Source: Fidelibacterota bacterium (GTDB taxonomy: Bacteria; Fidelibacterota; Marinisomatia; SCGC-AAA003-L08; JACNLC01). Taken from it: a stretch of DNA of 48,740 nt. Positions 26,819 to 35,313 of the stretch are shown one piece after another. Under the pieces are notes generated by a model that was given only the letters and a program-made list of their open reading frames with translations, did not search any database and was not told where the DNA came from. The stretch covers positions 1 through 48,740 of the forward strand of contig JACNLC010000046.1 of the NCBI GenBank assembly GCA_014381725.1, written 5' to 3'. The first letter of the stretch is position 1. The number at the start of each line of letters is the position of its first letter. Made by a program: the position numbers and the translations under genes.

Positions 26819-28240
26819 TTAACCTTCTTTTAATGTTTCTACGAATTTTGAAACTGTTGCTTTTGCATCACCAAATACCATATAGTTATTGTCATATCCA
26901 AATAATTCATTATCAATACCAGCAAATCCCGGATTCATAGAACGCTTAAGCACAAATGTAGTTTTTGCATAATCAACATTCAAAATTGGCATTCCGTAAA
27001 TCGGACTATTAGTATCGTGTCTAGATGCAGGATTAACAACATCATTTGCACCAATAATTAGTGCAACATCAGTACTTTGAAATTCTCCGTTGATTTCGTC
27101 CATATCGAATAATTTTTCGTATGGAACATTCGCTTCAGCCAAAAGAACATTCATATGTCCCGGCATTCGACCTGCAACTGGATGAACTGCAAATTTCACT
27201 TCTACACCCTCTTTCTCGAGTTCATCAGCCAGTTTACGAACTTCGTGCTGAGCTTGCGCAACTGCCATTCCATATCCGGGAACGACAATTACCGAACCAG
27301 CGGCTTGCATTGTGTATGCTGCATTTTCAGCACTCATTTCCTTAACAGTAACACCTGTTGCAGTTTGAGCAGGACCAGCTGATTCATCCACTTTACCAAA
27401 TGCACTAAATAGCACATTACCCAGTGAACGATTCATTCCTTTACACATAATGTTTGTGAGGAATAATCCTGAAGCACCAACCAAAGCACCACTAACAATT
27501 AATGCGTGATTCTGTAAAACAAAACCTGTCATTGCAGCTGCGATACCTGAATATGAGTTCAAGAGTGAAATCACAACTGGCATATCAGCACCTCCTATTG
27601 GAATCACAGACAAAATACCAAGCAACAGACCTATACTAATTACAATATAAAACCACCTCATATTGATTTCGGCTGTATCTGCTAAAAATCCACCCATATT
27701 GGTTACAGCAAAATATCCAACAACAAACATCACAATTAGAATCAAGCCATTTATTATATTCTGTCCGGGATAAGTAATCGGTTGACCACTAATTTTTCCC
27801 TGCAATTTACCCCAAGCAATAAAGCTTCCAGTGAAAGTTAGTGACCCAATAATTACAGAAAGCATAATGATAATCAATGTAGTTGTATCAGCATTATCAG
27901 CATTTTTCCCATAAATTTTGAAAAATTCAGCAGAAGCAACCAACGCTGAAGCACCACCGCCAAATCCGTTAAATATTGCTACCATTTCCGGCATTGCAGT
28001 CATAGCAACTTTAATTGCAGTGACAGCTCCAATAATTGCACCAAGAACAATTCCACCAACAACCCATTCAAATGGAATTGCATCCATCATAAATAAAGTC
28101 GCAACAATTGCAATCAACATACCCACTGCTGACAGAAAATTACCTTGTCTTGCAGTATCTACTTTTCCGAGTTTCTTAATACCTACGATAAAGAGAATCG
28201 CAGAAACGATATAAGAAATAAGAATTAAACTTTCTTTCAT
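26819..28240 (-). CDS. pntB: NAD(P) transhydrogenase subunit beta
   Basis: The 473-aa protein has a membrane part of about 280 residues with eight or nine helices (for example GGGASALVASAEF and IGGADMPVVISLLNSYSG). The NADP(H)-binding domain III follows: IVVPGYGMAVAQAQHEV, VHPVAGRMPGHMNVLLAEA, IGANDVVNPAS and a KRSMNPGFAGIDN near the end. With PntA it transfers hydride from NADH to NADP+ coupled to inward proton flow. Length and motif order are normal for the family. It is the last gene of the pnt operon, 12 bp after pntA2. Confidence 0.97.
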   Translation of the reverse strand: MKESLILISYIVSAILFIVGIKKLGKVDTARQGNFLSAVGMLIAIVATLFMMDAIPFEWVVGGIVLGAIIGAVTAIKVAMTAMPEMVAIFNGFGGGASALVASAEFFKIYGKNADNADTTTLIIIMLSVIIGSLTFTGSFIAWGKLQGKISGQPITYPGQNIINGLILIVMFVVGYFAVTNMGGFLADTAEINMRWFYIVISIGLLLGILSVIPIGGADMPVVISLLNSYSGIAAAMTGFVLQNHALIVSGALVGASGLFLTNIMCKGMNRSLGNVLFSAFGKVDESAGPAQTATGVTVKEMSAENAAYTMQAAGSVIVVPGYGMAVAQAQHEVRKLADELEKEGVEVKFAVHPVAGRMPGHMNVLLAEANVPYEKLFDMDEINGEFQSTDVALIIGANDVVNPASRHDTNSPIYGMPILNVDYAKTTFVLKRSMNPGFAGIDNELFGYDNNYMVFGDAKATVSKFVETLKEG

Positions 28241-28252
28241 TTGATTTTCCTC

Positions 28253-28531
28253 CTATTTCTTCTTGAACATTTTAAGCATACGGTCAGTTACCAAATATCC
28301 TCCAACGACATTAATCGTTCCGAAGACAATCGCACAAAAACCAAGTATTGCCAATAAAGTGCTATTTCCACTTGCACCAACTGCCAACAACGCACCTACA
28401 ATCGTAATTCCAGAAATCGCATTGGATCCTGACATTAGTGGTGTGTGAAGTTGAGGAGGTACTTTACCAATTAACTCTGCACCGGCAAATGTTGCTAATA
28501 CAGCTATAAATACTAAAACAATCATTTCCAT
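28253..28531 (-). CDS. pntA2: NAD(P) transhydrogenase subunit alpha, membrane part (PntA2)
   Basis: This 92-aa protein has three hydrophobic segments and the conserved LHTPLMSGSNAISGI loop found at the C-terminus of PntA proteins. In many bacteria the alpha subunit is split into a soluble NAD-binding chain and this short membrane chain, and that is the arrangement here. Its ATG shares a base with the pntA1 stop (TAATG), so it is translationally coupled. Confidence 0.96.
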   Translation of the reverse strand: MEMIVLVFIAVLATFAGAELIGKVPPQLHTPLMSGSNAISGITIVGALLAVGASGNSTLLAILGFCAIVFGTINVVGGYLVTDRMLKMFKKK

Positions 28532-29658
28532 TATTTTGCTCCTTCAATGATTTTTTTTGTCATTTCATGAACTATTTCACCATTGTGCGTAACAACACAA
28601 CCTTTAGTAACTTCATTTTCAAAGTCAACTTCTAACTTATCTTCTTTAATAATATCAGATAACAATTTTGCAATATTCTTTGAAAACATCTGACTAGCAT
28701 GAACAGGTACTTCAGATGGAAGATTTAGTGAACCATCAATAACCACACCATGTTTGGTTACAACCTTGCCAGGTTCAGTTAGTTCACAATTTCCGCCATT
28801 TTCCGCAGCCATATCAATAATACACGAACCATCGTGCATATCTTCAACCATGTAATCTTTGATTAATATCGGTGCTTTTTTTCCGAATATCAATGCGGTA
28901 GTAATAATAGCATCAACTCTTTTAGCGGCATCGTGAAGTAATTCCATTTCTTTACGGATAAACTCATCATCCATTTCAATAGCATAACCGCTATCAGTTT
29001 CAGATGATTCATCCAAATCCATATACAAGAATTTTGCACCAAGCGATTCAACTTGTTCTCTTGCTGCAGGTCGTACATCAAACGCTTCAACTTTTGCACC
29101 CAATCGACTAGCAGTAGCAATCGCTTGAAGTCCAGCAACACCAGCACCTATAACCAAAACTGTAGATGGTTTTATAGTTCCTGCTGGAGTCATCAACATA
29201 GGGAAGAATTTCCCTAAGTGATTCGCAGCATTCAAAACAGCTCTATAACCACCAACTGTCGCCTGTGAACTTAGCACATCCATCGATTGCGCATAAGTTG
29301 TTCGTGGAATCAGTTCTAAACAAAATGATGTAACTTTTTTGCTAGATAATGATTTAACTCCATCGTGATTTGTAAATGGAGCTAGCAATGAAATCAATGT
29401 AGTTCCATCTGTAATTTTTCCGAGCTCATCATCGGTCGGAGGATTGACTTTTACAACCACATCCGCTTCCGGATAAATATCGCTGACAATCTGCGCTCCA
29501 ACAGCTTCATAATCCGCATCGGATACAAATGAACCTGCCCCAGCACCAGCTTCCACGAGAACGGCAATATCATCTGATTTTAACCGTTTTACCTCCGATG
29601 GAAGCATTGCCACACGAGTTTCCCCGGGCATTGTTTCTTTTGGAATTGCAATTTTCAT
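28531..29658 (-). CDS. pntA1: NAD(P) transhydrogenase subunit alpha, NAD-binding part (PntA1)
   Basis: The 375-aa soluble chain starts MKIAIPKETMPGETRVAM, the alanine-dehydrogenase/PntA N-terminal signature. The Rossmann loop VIGAGVAGLQAIATASRLGA follows, then EAFDVRPAAREQVESLGA and AAENGGNCELTEPG. It binds NAD(H) on the cytoplasmic side and passes hydride to the NADP site in PntB. AAGGAG lies about ten bases before the ATG. The operon promoter should be in the 108 bp before the menH stop. Confidence 0.97.
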   Translation of the reverse strand: MKIAIPKETMPGETRVAMLPSEVKRLKSDDIAVLVEAGAGAGSFVSDADYEAVGAQIVSDIYPEADVVVKVNPPTDDELGKITDGTTLISLLAPFTNHDGVKSLSSKKVTSFCLELIPRTTYAQSMDVLSSQATVGGYRAVLNAANHLGKFFPMLMTPAGTIKPSTVLVIGAGVAGLQAIATASRLGAKVEAFDVRPAAREQVESLGAKFLYMDLDESSETDSGYAIEMDDEFIRKEMELLHDAAKRVDAIITTALIFGKKAPILIKDYMVEDMHDGSCIIDMAAENGGNCELTEPGKVVTKHGVVIDGSLNLPSEVPVHASQMFSKNIAKLLSDIIKEDKLEVDFENEVTKGCVVTHNGEIVHEMTKKIIEGAK

Positions 29659-29744
29659 TTTTCTATTTTTCTCCTTTGAATAAAATTATTAACCCAATAG
29701 ATAAAATTATATATTAAAACTCAGCACTAAATTTATGAATTGTT

Positions 29745-29764
29745 AATTATAGTGTCCTATAATT
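29745..29764. promoter_or_regulatory. A/T-rich inverted repeat between menH and pntA1
   Basis: Perfect arms AATTATA and TATAATT flank six bases, two bases beyond the menH stop. It could be an operator for the pnt operon or a weak menH-end hairpin. There is no T tract, so I do not call it a terminator. Confidence 0.3.
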
Positions 29765-29766
29765 GT

Positions 29767-30579
29767 TTAATGAAACTTTATGAAATTTTGCACGCAAACC
29801 AAATATTTGTTTATACTCTCTAAATTTGCTGTATGCCCTGAGTCTTGAATGATTTTATGAGATGAGTTTTTTATTTGATGATTCATTTTTTTAGCAATTT
29901 TGCAGAATTTCTCATCTTCGCCACCCGTAATCAATAAAACTGGAAATTCGATAATGTCGAGCATTTCCCAATATGATGGCTGTATTCCCACACTCAAATG
30001 TTTCAAGGCATACGCCAATTCTGTTGGATTTGATGATTCTCTGATTTCTTTCAATTTTTGCCACTCTTCTTGGTTTCTAATTTGTTGATGTTTAAAAAAT
30101 GGCAACTTACACCAGTCTTCAAGAAAAGGAGTAAAATTGGTTTCTATGTTATCAATCAATTCTAAATCACTTTTATATCTTTTTTCTCTTTCTGCGTCAA
30201 AATCAATTCCTGGTGATGCGCTTTCCAAAATCAAACTGTGGATTCGCTCAGGATGATTAATTGCAAATGATAACGCTAATCTTCCACCCATTGAATAACC
30301 ACAAAGAATAACTTTGGGAATTTTTAGTTCATCCAATACAAATTGTAAATCTCGGTTCCAACTTTCAAACGAATATGGTTTTGAATAATTTACGATGAAC
30401 GAGTTACCGTGTCCTGGCAAATCTAGTGCAATACTCGGATATCGAAGTTTATCACGGATATTATCCCAAATATGCAAACTTCCGGTAAATCCGTGTAAAA
30501 ACAGAATTGGTGGAGAATGCGTTAATTCTTCGAAATTTTTGTTGATGTTAAACTGAATATTTTCAGTAAGTATAATCAA
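29767..30579 (-). CDS. menH: MenH-like alpha/beta hydrolase (SHCHC synthase)
   Basis: The 270-aa product is an alpha/beta hydrolase: FLHGFTGSLHIWDN (oxyanion loop), IALDLPGHGNS, nucleophile elbow GYSMGGRLAL, late Asp in ITGGEDEKF, and catalytic His in DSGHTANLE. These segments and the position directly after menD identify it as 2-succinyl-6-hydroxy-2,4-cyclohexadiene-1-carboxylate synthase of menaquinone synthesis. Its TTG start overlaps the menD stop (TTGA). There is no ATG nearby that would keep the N-terminal strand, so the TTG is accepted. Confidence 0.88.
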   Translation of the reverse strand: MIILTENIQFNINKNFEELTHSPPILFLHGFTGSLHIWDNIRDKLRYPSIALDLPGHGNSFIVNYSKPYSFESWNRDLQFVLDELKIPKVILCGYSMGGRLALSFAINHPERIHSLILESASPGIDFDAEREKRYKSDLELIDNIETNFTPFLEDWCKLPFFKHQQIRNQEEWQKLKEIRESSNPTELAYALKHLSVGIQPSYWEMLDIIEFPVLLITGGEDEKFCKIAKKMNHQIKNSSHKIIQDSGHTANLESINKYLVCVQNFIKFH

Positions 30580-32303
30580 TTGATTTGACTTAATTTTCGA
30601 GATAGTTTCTCTAATATTTCACGGTGACATTTCACATTTTCTTCAGTATCAATCGGGACTTCAATAATTTTTAATCCTTGCATTTCAAATGAATTTGTGA
30701 TTGCATCATAAAGTTCTGTTATACTTTTAATTTTTGAATACTGACACCCATAAACTTCTGCAATTTTCTCGAAATCTAAATTATGAGGAGTTGTCCAGAA
30801 CGACTTAAAATGTTTTTCTTTGTTCTCTGAAATCGGTAGAAATGAGAAAATACCACCACCATTGTTATTTACAACAACAATCGTCAAATCAATTTCATAT
30901 CGTTTGGCAGTAAGCAGTCCATTCATATCGTGGTAAAAACTCAAATCCCCAATCAATAATAAATTGTTGTTTGTATTAGATTCGGATGCAACCCCTAAAG
31001 CTGACGAAACAATTCCATCAATTCCACTTGCTCCACGGTTAACAAAAACACGAATAATCTTCCCTGAGTTTGGTGTAAACGAATCAACATTACGAATTGG
31101 CATAGAATTCCCAATAAAGAAATTTGAATTTGAAGGAAGCGATGAAATACAAGTTCTAGCAATACTTCCCTCAAATAATTTATTGAAAGACTGCTCACTG
31201 AACAATGCCATTTGAGTTGAAATTTCAATGGTTTGAATTTTTTTCAACCATTCAGTATTTATTGGCTTATCATCGAAATGTTTTATTTGGAATTCACAAA
31301 AATCAATGATGTTGCTTTGAATAATCGTCTGACAATCATCATTAAATCTCCCAGTTTGGTCAACTAACATCGTTTTGAAATTATAATTATCCAAAAGATT
31401 ACACAGAGTTTTGGAAGTAGGTTTAGCACCAAATCTAATAATCAAATCCGGTTCAACATCTACACATTTTAGAAATGTATCATATCCCGTAACTATATTT
31501 GGACTTTCCATCCCATACCGAATTTGTGATGAAGGGTCAGCAAAAATAGGAGCTCCAATTGCGGATGCAAATTTCAATATAGGAATTCTAACTGAAGTAT
31601 CATCCATTCGACCACAAACAATCAATGGTTTAGTATGTTGAGGAATTGGTTTGATATTTGCTTTATTTGACTTGGTTCTATCACTATTTGTAATGCGTAA
31701 TTTGTAATTCGTAATTAAATTGCTACTCTCTACTCCCTTCTCTCCGCTCGTTGCTATTTGAAACGGAAAATTCAGATGAACTGGTCCAGATGGATTGATA
31801 ATTTTACCATCTATGTTTTGCCCTAATGATAAGCATACTGCTTTAGTTAGTGATTGAGCTAAGTTTCCAAAATCTATTTCCGGAAGTCCAACATCTTTAA
31901 ACATTCGAACCTGATATCCAAACAAATCTTTTTGATTGATAGTTTGGTTAGCTCCTGTGCCACGCAGTTTTGATGGTCTGTCAGCGCTTAAAATGATAAG
32001 CGGAATTTTGCTCAAATTCGCTTCAATAACCGCTGGATAATAATTTGCAGGAGCGGTCCCAGATGTGCAAATTAATACTACAGGAGATTTTGAGTATTTT
32101 GCTAATCCCAGTGCAAAATAACCTGCAGAGCGTTCATCAATATGGCTTGTGCATTTTATTTTTGGATGAAGTGTAAAAGCCGAAATCAACGGAGAATTTC
32201 GATTCCCTGGAGAAATACACGCATATTTCACACAAAGTTTTTGTAAAACATCTACAGTATAATTTGCCCAAATGTTATTTATATTGACTATCTTCTTCTC
32301 CAA
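30576..32303 (-). CDS. menD: MenD, SEPHCHC synthase (ThDP-dependent)
   Basis: The 575-aa protein starts at TTG 32303, which has a strong ribosome site (GGGGAG). Family motifs are CISPGNRNSPL, DERSAGYFALGLAK with the catalytic Glu, TSGTAPANYYPAVIEA, LSADRPSKLRGTGANQTI, and the ThDP/Mg site GDLSFYHDMNGL to NNNGGGIFSFLP. The enzyme joins isochorismate and 2-oxoglutarate in menaquinone synthesis. Residues of about 185-207 (EKGVESSNLITNYKLRITNS) fall in the linker between the first two domains. They are encoded by a heptanucleotide repeat and look like an insertion. It lies between menF and menH. Confidence 0.94.
   Translation of the reverse strand: MEKKIVNINNIWANYTVDVLQKLCVKYACISPGNRNSPLISAFTLHPKIKCTSHIDERSAGYFALGLAKYSKSPVVLICTSGTAPANYYPAVIEANLSKIPLIILSADRPSKLRGTGANQTINQKDLFGYQVRMFKDVGLPEIDFGNLAQSLTKAVCLSLGQNIDGKIINPSGPVHLNFPFQIATSGEKGVESSNLITNYKLRITNSDRTKSNKANIKPIPQHTKPLIVCGRMDDTSVRIPILKFASAIGAPIFADPSSQIRYGMESPNIVTGYDTFLKCVDVEPDLIIRFGAKPTSKTLCNLLDNYNFKTMLVDQTGRFNDDCQTIIQSNIIDFCEFQIKHFDDKPINTEWLKKIQTIEISTQMALFSEQSFNKLFEGSIARTCISSLPSNSNFFIGNSMPIRNVDSFTPNSGKIIRVFVNRGASGIDGIVSSALGVASESNTNNNLLLIGDLSFYHDMNGLLTAKRYEIDLTIVVVNNNGGGIFSFLPISENKEKHFKSFWTTPHNLDFEKIAEVYGCQYSKIKSITELYDAITNSFEMQGLKIIEVPIDTEENVKCHREILEKLSRKLSQIN
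31685..31717. repeat. In-frame heptanucleotide (AATTACG) repeat inside menD
   Basis: On the minus strand four to five degenerate copies of AATTACG/AATTACA stand head to tail, next to a purine-rich GGGAGTAGAGAGTAG. Because 7x3=21, the repeat reads as the seven-residue unit NYxLRIT in the coding frame. A related repeat occurs in the protease gene at 39417-39449. Confidence 0.75.
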
Positions 32304-32350
32304 TCTTTCTCCCCTTTAGATTTTACGGTCAGCATCACTCCCATTCTACA

Positions 32351-33754
32351 TCACACTTGCCCACCAGATAATGCAGAAATTATCGGAAGTAGTTTAAGCT
32401 CGGTTTCTTCCCATTCTTTGTCAGGAACCGATTCCGATACAATCCCTCCACCGGCAAATACTTGTGCTTCTTTGTGATTGACCATCGCAGACCGCAATGC
32501 CACACAAAATTCACCATCACCATTTTTGTCTATCCAGCCAACCGGACCTGAATACCAACCCCTGTCATATTGCTCTGATTTCTTGATAATCTCCAACGCT
32601 TTTTCAGTTGGAGTTCCAGCAACTGCTGGAGTTGGATGCAAATATTCGACTAAATCTAAAACATTTTTCCCATTATCAAGTTGCCCTGTAATCGGAGTTA
32701 GCAAATGCTGAACATTTTTCAGTTTTTGAATTTGAGGAACATCCGGAATAGATAAATCCGAACTGATGGTTTCCAATTTTTCTCGAATCAGTTCAATAAC
32801 AAATTGATGTTCTTCACTTTCTTTATGACTATCTAAAAGTGTCTTAGTAAGCAATCTATCTTCTTCCATATTAGCACCCCTAGCAACTGTCCCAGCAAGT
32901 GCATCTGTTTGAATATTGCTTCCATTTTTCATTATCAATCGTTCTGGTGTGGAACCAAAAAAAACTCCTTCATTCGGAAAGCTGAAAAGGAATGTCGTGC
33001 AATTCGGATAGGCATTTCTCAAAACTTGAATAGGAGAAATACAACTAAATTCCTTTTCAATTAGAACTTGATGTGAACGGGATATTACTACTTTCTCAAC
33101 TTTCCCAGGTTGAATATTATCCAAAATTTCTAGAATAGTATTTCTGTAAGAAACCCTATCAGGGATATCCTTAAATTTGTCAACTGATATTCTTTGAATT
33201 GGTGGCAAAGTTACAGGTAAACGATTTTGGTAATGAATACAAGTTTTGGTAAATTCATTTTTAATTTTATTAGGGTCATCGGTTTCTTTAATCAACTGTG
33301 AAACAATCAAAAATGTAGAGGAGTTATTTTGAACAGCAATACACTCTGGCAATATAAACCTACCTCTTGGAAAATTCTTCCAAATTCCGGAAGATTTACA
33401 ATTCACATCAAATGACTGACCGCCTATAAACATCGGCTCAGCGTAACCTTCTTCACCTATAATTACAGAATTATCAAATATTTCAGTTATTGTTTTGTTC
33501 GCATCCAATAATGATATTTCTGAGTTAATATCAATTTCTACTGCAGAACCTAATCCAGCAATTGCGAATTTCTTTGATGGTTGTTCCCAATACAATCGTA
33601 TTTTCTTTTTGTCAGATGGATGTGTAAGCAAAGGTAAAATATCGTGTGATTCAATCTTGAATGAACGAGATAGAATAATTTTTTGAGATAGTACTTTGGC
33701 TTTTGTAATCGCTTGTTGAATAGAATCAAATAATATGGTATCAGAAACCTTCAA
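32351..33754 (-). CDS. menF: MenF, isochorismate synthase
   Basis: The 467-aa protein has the chorismate-binding fold. Motifs in order are PGKVEKVVISRSH, FLFSFPNEGVFFGSTPERL, TDALAGTVARG, ESEEHQFVIELIRE, LHPTPAVAGTPTEKAL, and YDRGWYSGPVGWIDKNGDGEF. It converts chorismate to isochorismate as the first committed step of menaquinone synthesis. Anthranilate synthase is unlikely given the PVGW/GDGEF ending and the neighbours. The only plausible start is a TTG at 33754, three bases after the vkor stop; its ribosome site is weak. A 47-bp gap separates it from menD. Confidence 0.92.
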   Translation of the reverse strand: MKVSDTILFDSIQQAITKAKVLSQKIILSRSFKIESHDILPLLTHPSDKKKIRLYWEQPSKKFAIAGLGSAVEIDINSEISLLDANKTITEIFDNSVIIGEEGYAEPMFIGGQSFDVNCKSSGIWKNFPRGRFILPECIAVQNNSSTFLIVSQLIKETDDPNKIKNEFTKTCIHYQNRLPVTLPPIQRISVDKFKDIPDRVSYRNTILEILDNIQPGKVEKVVISRSHQVLIEKEFSCISPIQVLRNAYPNCTTFLFSFPNEGVFFGSTPERLIMKNGSNIQTDALAGTVARGANMEEDRLLTKTLLDSHKESEEHQFVIELIREKLETISSDLSIPDVPQIQKLKNVQHLLTPITGQLDNGKNVLDLVEYLHPTPAVAGTPTEKALEIIKKSEQYDRGWYSGPVGWIDKNGDGEFCVALRSAMVNHKEAQVFAGGGIVSESVPDKEWEETELKLLPIISALSGGQV

Positions 33755-33757
33755 TCA

Positions 33758-34981
33758 TTAGTTTTCATTTATTTTCTGAATCAACTTGTCAAAACATTCA
33801 ATTGTTCTAGATTTTTTTGAGACTACTTTTCCATTTAGTAAAATCGTTGGCATACTCGTAATTCCATTTTCTCTGCGAATTTTGCGTTGCCCCATAATAA
33901 ATTCTTTGTAATCACCTTTTTGAATGCGTTCAGCTAAATGAGATTCGTTCATCCCTAAATCAATCGCAATCGCTTTGATTTGATTTAAGCTAACACCTTT
34001 TCTTGGTTGCTGAAGTGCAAATTGCCTGTCTAACATTTCAAAAAATAAGTCATCTTCAGCGGCAATAAATAATGCCTGTATTTGTTTAACAGAATAGCTG
34101 TATAAAGGATTTGGTTTCAGCACAAAATACACATCCTTTTTGAATTTCTTAATGGCATTTTTTATAACTGAATTTAATCGCTTGCAATGAAAACAATTTG
34201 GGTCAAAATACTCAATTAGAACCACATCTGATTTTGGGTTACCAATTTTGATATCGTAATCTGTAATTAGTTCTAAATAATTTTCTACGGATGGTTTATC
34301 TTCACTATATCCACAATTTACTTCAATTTCATCTGGATGAGTAATTTCTTCTTCAATAATCTCTGAAATGTCATCTGTTGATTCAATGTCTATATCTTCG
34401 GTGGTAGTGAGCGTATTTTTCTGTTCTATCGAACTGAAGTACAAAATGTCTCCCATTGAAACAAATGCAAAAATAATTAATGCTGATGAGAAAAATTTAA
34501 GCTGTGGATTTTCTAGAGGAATTTTTAGAGAGAAGAACTTCCAATAGACTATTGAACTTAAAAACAATAATGTCGAAATTGTAGCCGATATCAAACATAA
34601 CGCACAGAATTCCTGCAACCAAGTGTATTGATAGATTGATAGAAATATCGAGTATAAAATCCCTACAGTAATATAAAATAAACGAATAAATCTAAGAAGT
34701 TTCTGTCTATTTCCTTTGACTGACAAAATTAGAAAATTAAATACTGTTAACATTGCATAAAACATCATTCCCCAATAGACATTTGAAATTCCCATAAAAT
34801 GTCCCAAAGAGCTGTCCATAACTGATTCGCAGTCAAAAACTTCTTCAAAAGCTGGGCTAGTTGTAAATCCGAAGCATCCTCTATCAAAACCACGATTTGT
34901 CATTATCCACAAGTGAACCGTTGTCAGCAAACCTAATAATGCAAGAATTGTAATTATTCGTTCAAAATGTTTATGTTTCAT
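33758..34981 (-). CDS. VKOR-DsbA-like fusion protein (disulfide formation)
   Basis: The 407-aa protein has an N-terminal vitamin K epoxide reductase domain of about 185 residues with five membrane segments. The loop cysteines Cys36 (RGCFG) and Cys51 (DCESVM), Ser66/Trp70 and the CxxC CALC (126-129) of the quinone site are all present. An acidic linker (residues 192-222) follows. A DsbA-like thioredoxin domain then carries CFHC (263-266), a cis-Pro segment SMPTILLNG, and ends KINEN. VKOR reoxidises the DsbA part and passes electrons to quinone. The gene heads the menaquinone operon, so supplier and user of the quinone are co-transcribed. This fits oxidative folding of the many Cys-rich exported proteins in the window. 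Confidence 0.92.
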   Translation of the reverse strand: MKHKHFERIITILALLGLLTTVHLWIMTNRGFDRGCFGFTTSPAFEEVFDCESVMDSSLGHFMGISNVYWGMMFYAMLTVFNFLILSVKGNRQKLLRFIRLFYITVGILYSIFLSIYQYTWLQEFCALCLISATISTLLFLSSIVYWKFFSLKIPLENPQLKFFSSALIIFAFVSMGDILYFSSIEQKNTLTTTEDIDIESTDDISEIIEEEITHPDEIEVNCGYSEDKPSVENYLELITDYDIKIGNPKSDVVLIEYFDPNCFHCKRLNSVIKNAIKKFKKDVYFVLKPNPLYSYSVKQIQALFIAAEDDLFFEMLDRQFALQQPRKGVSLNQIKAIAIDLGMNESHLAERIQKGDYKEFIMGQRKIRRENGITSMPTILLNGKVVSKKSRTIECFDKLIQKINEN

Positions 34982-35007
34982 ATCAATTATCTTCTCTGTA
35001 ACAGGTG

Positions 35008-35058
35008 CTAAAGTTAGGTTATTTTATCATATTCTTGAAACAGATAAATGATAAGTTG
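35008..35058. repeat. 51-bp shared upstream element, copy A (before vkor)
   Basis: This segment matches 47569-47619 at 46 of 51 positions by eye. It includes the invariant blocks CTAAAGTTAGGTT and ATATTCTTGAAACAGATAAA. Both copies lie just upstream of minus-strand genes, this one 26 bp before the vkor ATG. It may be a shared promoter/operator or a dispersed repeat. Confidence 0.75.
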
Positions 35059-35207
35059 CGATTGATTTGGATGTTGGATGTCAAGCTTCCATACTCTATT
35101 TCTTGGATTTCATTGTATTAACAGTTTACATTTACACCCCCGATTTTGCAGGGATTATGAAAAAGATATGTATATTTTAGGACACACAATTAAGGGCAGG
35201 AATTTTA

Positions 35208-35234
35208 GCCCGATTTCTATGGATGAAATTGGGC
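35208..35234 (+). promoter_or_regulatory. Leader hairpin 1
   Basis: The stem GCCCGATTT/AAATTGGGC (nine pairs, one G-U) closes a 9-nt loop. The 3' arm and loop (TGGATGAAATTGGGC) are repeated exactly in hairpin 2. Confidence 0.55.
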
Positions 35235-35260
35235 AGGATAAAGTATGTTAAAATTTTGAA

Positions 35261-35283
35261 AGTCCAATGGATGAAATTGGGCT
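35261..35283 (+). promoter_or_regulatory. Leader hairpin 2, terminator-like
   Basis: The stem AGTCCAAT/ATTGGGCT (eight pairs including a G-U) closes a 7-nt loop. It is followed by TTTATTATTTT, 30 bp before the EF-G-like start codon. It resembles a weak intrinsic terminator in a leader. Confidence 0.45.
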
Positions 35284-35313
35284 TTTATTATTTTCGAAAG
35301 AAAGGAATAAAAA

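Larger units (their letters stand above)
35059..35313. promoter_or_regulatory. Leader region of the EF-G-like gene
   Basis: Together with the vkor-side element this is a gene-free divergent region of 332 bp. The first 150 bp show nothing I can assign. The last 110 bp contain two hairpins with a common 15-bp core, followed by AAGGA eight bases before the ATG at 35314. The arrangement suggests an mRNA leader with structure, possibly with regulatory function. Confidence 0.4.
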
